This document shows, piece by piece, positions 14,864 through 15,683 of a stretch of 15,683 nucleotides of DNA. The notes under the pieces are model-generated. The model searched no databases and was not told the origin of the DNA. It saw nothing but the letters and a program-made list of their open reading frames with translations. Position numbers and translations under genes: made by a program. Position 1 is the first letter of the stretch. Each line of letters begins with the position of its first letter. The DNA comes from DATBED01 sp035480695 (GTDB taxonomy: Bacteria; Patescibacteriota; Saccharimonadia; Saccharimonadales; UBA4665): assembly GCA_035480695.1 (NCBI GenBank), contig DATIHM010000053.1, forward strand, positions 1 through 15,683. The letters run 5' to 3'.

Positions 14864-15385
14864 ATGAACGAAAAACAAACACCGCCAAAATCTCCGGTCC
14901 AAGAACCAGTAGAAAGCAAAGTCCGCCCGACCAAAAAGCAGAAGGAGCTGCTGAGCTTCATCGAAGCCTTCATCACCGAGCACGGCTACAGCCCGAGCTA
15001 CCGCGAAATCATGGCCGGCCTGAACTACACGTCTGTCGCCACTGTGGCGCTGCACGTCAACAGTCTCATCAAACGCGGCCACCTGCGCAAACGCGACCAC
15101 TCGGCGCGCTCGCTCGAGGTCGTCGGCTCCAGCCAGCCGACCAAAACCAAAATCACCACCAACCAGGTCGCGCCGGCCCAGGAAAAGTGGTTGGTAGAAA
15201 AGGTCGAACACGCTTTCACGCAGGTCGAAAGCGCCGGCAGCGAGCTGGCCGAAAACAGCCTCGACCACTTATACGTGCTCATCGGCGCGCTCAAAGTCCT
15301 CGGCATGGAAGGCGCTGCCCAAAGCTTCATGCCACGCCTGAACGCCCTCAAAAAGAACACCTCTTCCCAAGCAGTTCCGCAGTAA
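14864..15385 (+). CDS. LexA-type winged-helix DNA-binding protein lacking the S24 protease domain
   Basis: A 173-residue protein. Residues about 23-87 follow the LexA N-terminal domain: TKKQKELLSFIEAFITEHGYSP (helix 1 and turn), SYREIMAGLNYTSVATVALHVNSLIKRG (helices 2 and 3, with recognition residues in TSVATVALHV) and HLRKRDHSARSLEVV (wing). The normal LexA continues with an Ala-Gly cleavage site and a Ser-Lys S24 peptidase. Here a linker rich in T, K and Q (88-107) leads to a predicted helical region (about 105-165) with no such site, so RecA-stimulated self-cleavage is not expected. It could be a transcription factor that senses something through the C-terminal helices. The palindrome at 13438-13461 is a possible target, but that is speculation. 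Confidence 0.82.
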   Translation: MNEKQTPPKSPVQEPVESKVRPTKKQKELLSFIEAFITEHGYSPSYREIMAGLNYTSVATVALHVNSLIKRGHLRKRDHSARSLEVVGSSQPTKTKITTNQVAPAQEKWLVEKVEHAFTQVESAGSELAENSLDHLYVLIGALKVLGMEGAAQSFMPRLNALKKNTSSQAVPQ

Positions 15386-15434
15386 TTAATACTATATCTA
15401 GCGTTGCCGCCAGCTGTTAAACTACTAAATACAT

Positions 15435-15530
15435 TAACAGTATGAGCTGGAATCCCGTGTGAATCGGGAACTGTGCCGCAACGGTAAGCCCGCCAATCTG
15501 AGCGAGTAAGTCCGATACAGCTTTTCAAGC
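15435..15530 (+). ncRNA. Cobalamin riboswitch aptamer, compact (class II-like)
   Basis: The region holds the B12-aptamer core. GGAATCC runs into TCCCG (15453-15457), loop TGTGAAT, CGGGA (15465-15469), then ACTGTGCCGCAACGGTAAG (15470-15488), which closely follows the E. coli btuB core GGAATCCAGTGCGAATCTGGAGC...CGCAGCGGTAAG. The 3' element AAGTCCGATAC (15508-15518) corresponds to the btuB AAGCCCGAAGAC. AGCTG (15445-15449) pairs with CAGCT (15518-15522) to close the core. Only about 20 nt separate GGTAAG from the 3' element, so the large peripheral arm of class I riboswitches is missing. Exact ends are approximate. The element lies between the LexA-like gene and a new start codon at 15595. Confidence 0.85.
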
Positions 15531-15565
15531 CTCTCGAGCAAGAGCACACAGACTCGTAGTCTTTG

Positions 15566-15593
15566 CCCTCGCCCGTTTGGCCGAGGGATTTTT
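15566..15593 (+). terminator. Riboswitch expression platform: terminator-like hairpin covering the ribosome-binding site
   Basis: CCCTCG (15566-15571) pairs with CGAGGG (15582-15587). An inner CC/GG pair and a GTTT loop follow a C-C mismatch, and ATTTTT (15588-15593) comes after the stem. GAGGG (15583-15587) in the 3' arm is also the best Shine-Dalgarno for the ATG at 15595, at 7-nt spacing. The hairpin could act by ending transcription, by hiding the ribosome site, or both. Confidence 0.75.
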
Positions 15594-15594
15594 A

Positions 15595-15683
15595 ATGGAA
15601 ACGCTGCAGCAGCGACCGCCACAAATAGAAACCGGACACGGAACATTCGACCGCGAAACTAGGGTCAGGAACGACACGGTGAC
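15595..15683 (+). CDS. Start of a gene under cobalamin-riboswitch control, cut by the window end
   Basis: Twenty-nine codons are visible, beginning METLQQRPPQIETG and running open to the edge. No domain can be recognised from this stretch. The start is supported by GAGGG 7 nt upstream and by its position right after the riboswitch hairpin. Cobalamin riboswitches usually control B12 uptake or synthesis genes, or genes with B12-dependent or B12-independent alternatives. The soluble, polar N-terminus argues against a transporter with a signal peptide. An adenosylcobalamin-dependent (class II) ribonucleotide reductase is a reasonable guess for a small-genome bacterium, but it is only a guess. Confidence 0.7.
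   Translation, partial: METLQQRPPQIETGHGTFDRETRVRNDTV

Noticed and set aside
15386..15434. Promoter for the riboswitch transcript in the AT-rich stretch
   Set aside because: Several partial boxes (TACTAT, TACATT, TTGCCG) occur, but none pair at a good spacing, so no promoter is called.
15520..15562. Small hairpins GCTT-TTC-AAGC (15520-15530) and AGACT-CGT-AGTCT (15550-15562) as separate features
   Set aside because: They are short and lie between the aptamer core and the platform hairpin. They may be part of the riboswitch switching region, but I cannot assign them.

Overview
The window is a compact stretch of a bacterial genome using the standard bacterial code: TGA, TAG and TAA all end clear genes. 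It carries cell-envelope and exopolysaccharide genes. The organism is inferred, not proven. Compact operons with 4-nt ATGA or GTGA overlaps, a small cohesin-plus-PLL-like secreted protein, a LexA-like DNA-binding protein without its protease, paired GtrA proteins and -10 boxes set almost directly before start codons suggest a Candidate Phyla Radiation bacterium, probably of the Saccharibacteria type. The DNA is GC-rich overall, with AT-rich islands before 13460 and around 15380-15440.

Layout. 1-1397 (minus): 5' part of a multi-span membrane protein resembling GT-C glycosyltransferases. 1483-2829 (plus): exported protein with a cohesin-like domain and six PLL-type propeller repeats. 2911-4763 (plus operon): SAM methyltransferase, DPM1-like GT2 and GtrA-like flippase. 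4789-5391: DUF218-like protein. 5417-7233 (plus operon): mannose-1-phosphate guanylyltransferase and a eukaryotic-type phosphomannomutase, together the route from mannose-6-phosphate to GDP-mannose. 11646-7234 (minus operon): polyprenyl-phosphate sugar-1-phosphate transferase, WbaZ-like GT4 and GlmS. 11683-13411 (plus): O-antigen ligase/polymerase-like protein and a second GtrA-like protein. 13460-14842: secreted protein with clan GH-A glycoside-hydrolase-like motifs, preceded by a perfect 24-bp palindrome. 14864-15385: LexA-type winged helix with a non-protease C-terminus. 15435-15593: a compact cobalamin riboswitch with a terminator-like hairpin, ahead of a gene (15595 onward) cut by the window end.

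How the parts fit. ManC and PMM make GDP-mannose, the likely donor for the DPM1-like GT2 and the WbaZ-like GT4. GlmS makes glucosamine-6-phosphate for amino sugars. The initiating phosphotransferase, GT4, ligase/polymerase, GtrA proteins and GT-C-like protein together form a lipid-linked surface-glycan pathway. The cohesin/lectin protein and the putative hydrolase would act outside the cell on such glycans or on those of a host or prey.

Regulation. Seven transcription units have a TATAAT-like box 5 to 13 nt before the start codon, which predicts leaderless or near-leaderless mRNAs; internal operon genes use coupled overlaps instead. The strongest regulatory signals are the palindrome at 13438-13461 and the cobalamin riboswitch. 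No gene-free stretch exceeds 300 bases. I found no tRNA, rRNA, CRISPR array or insertion sequence.
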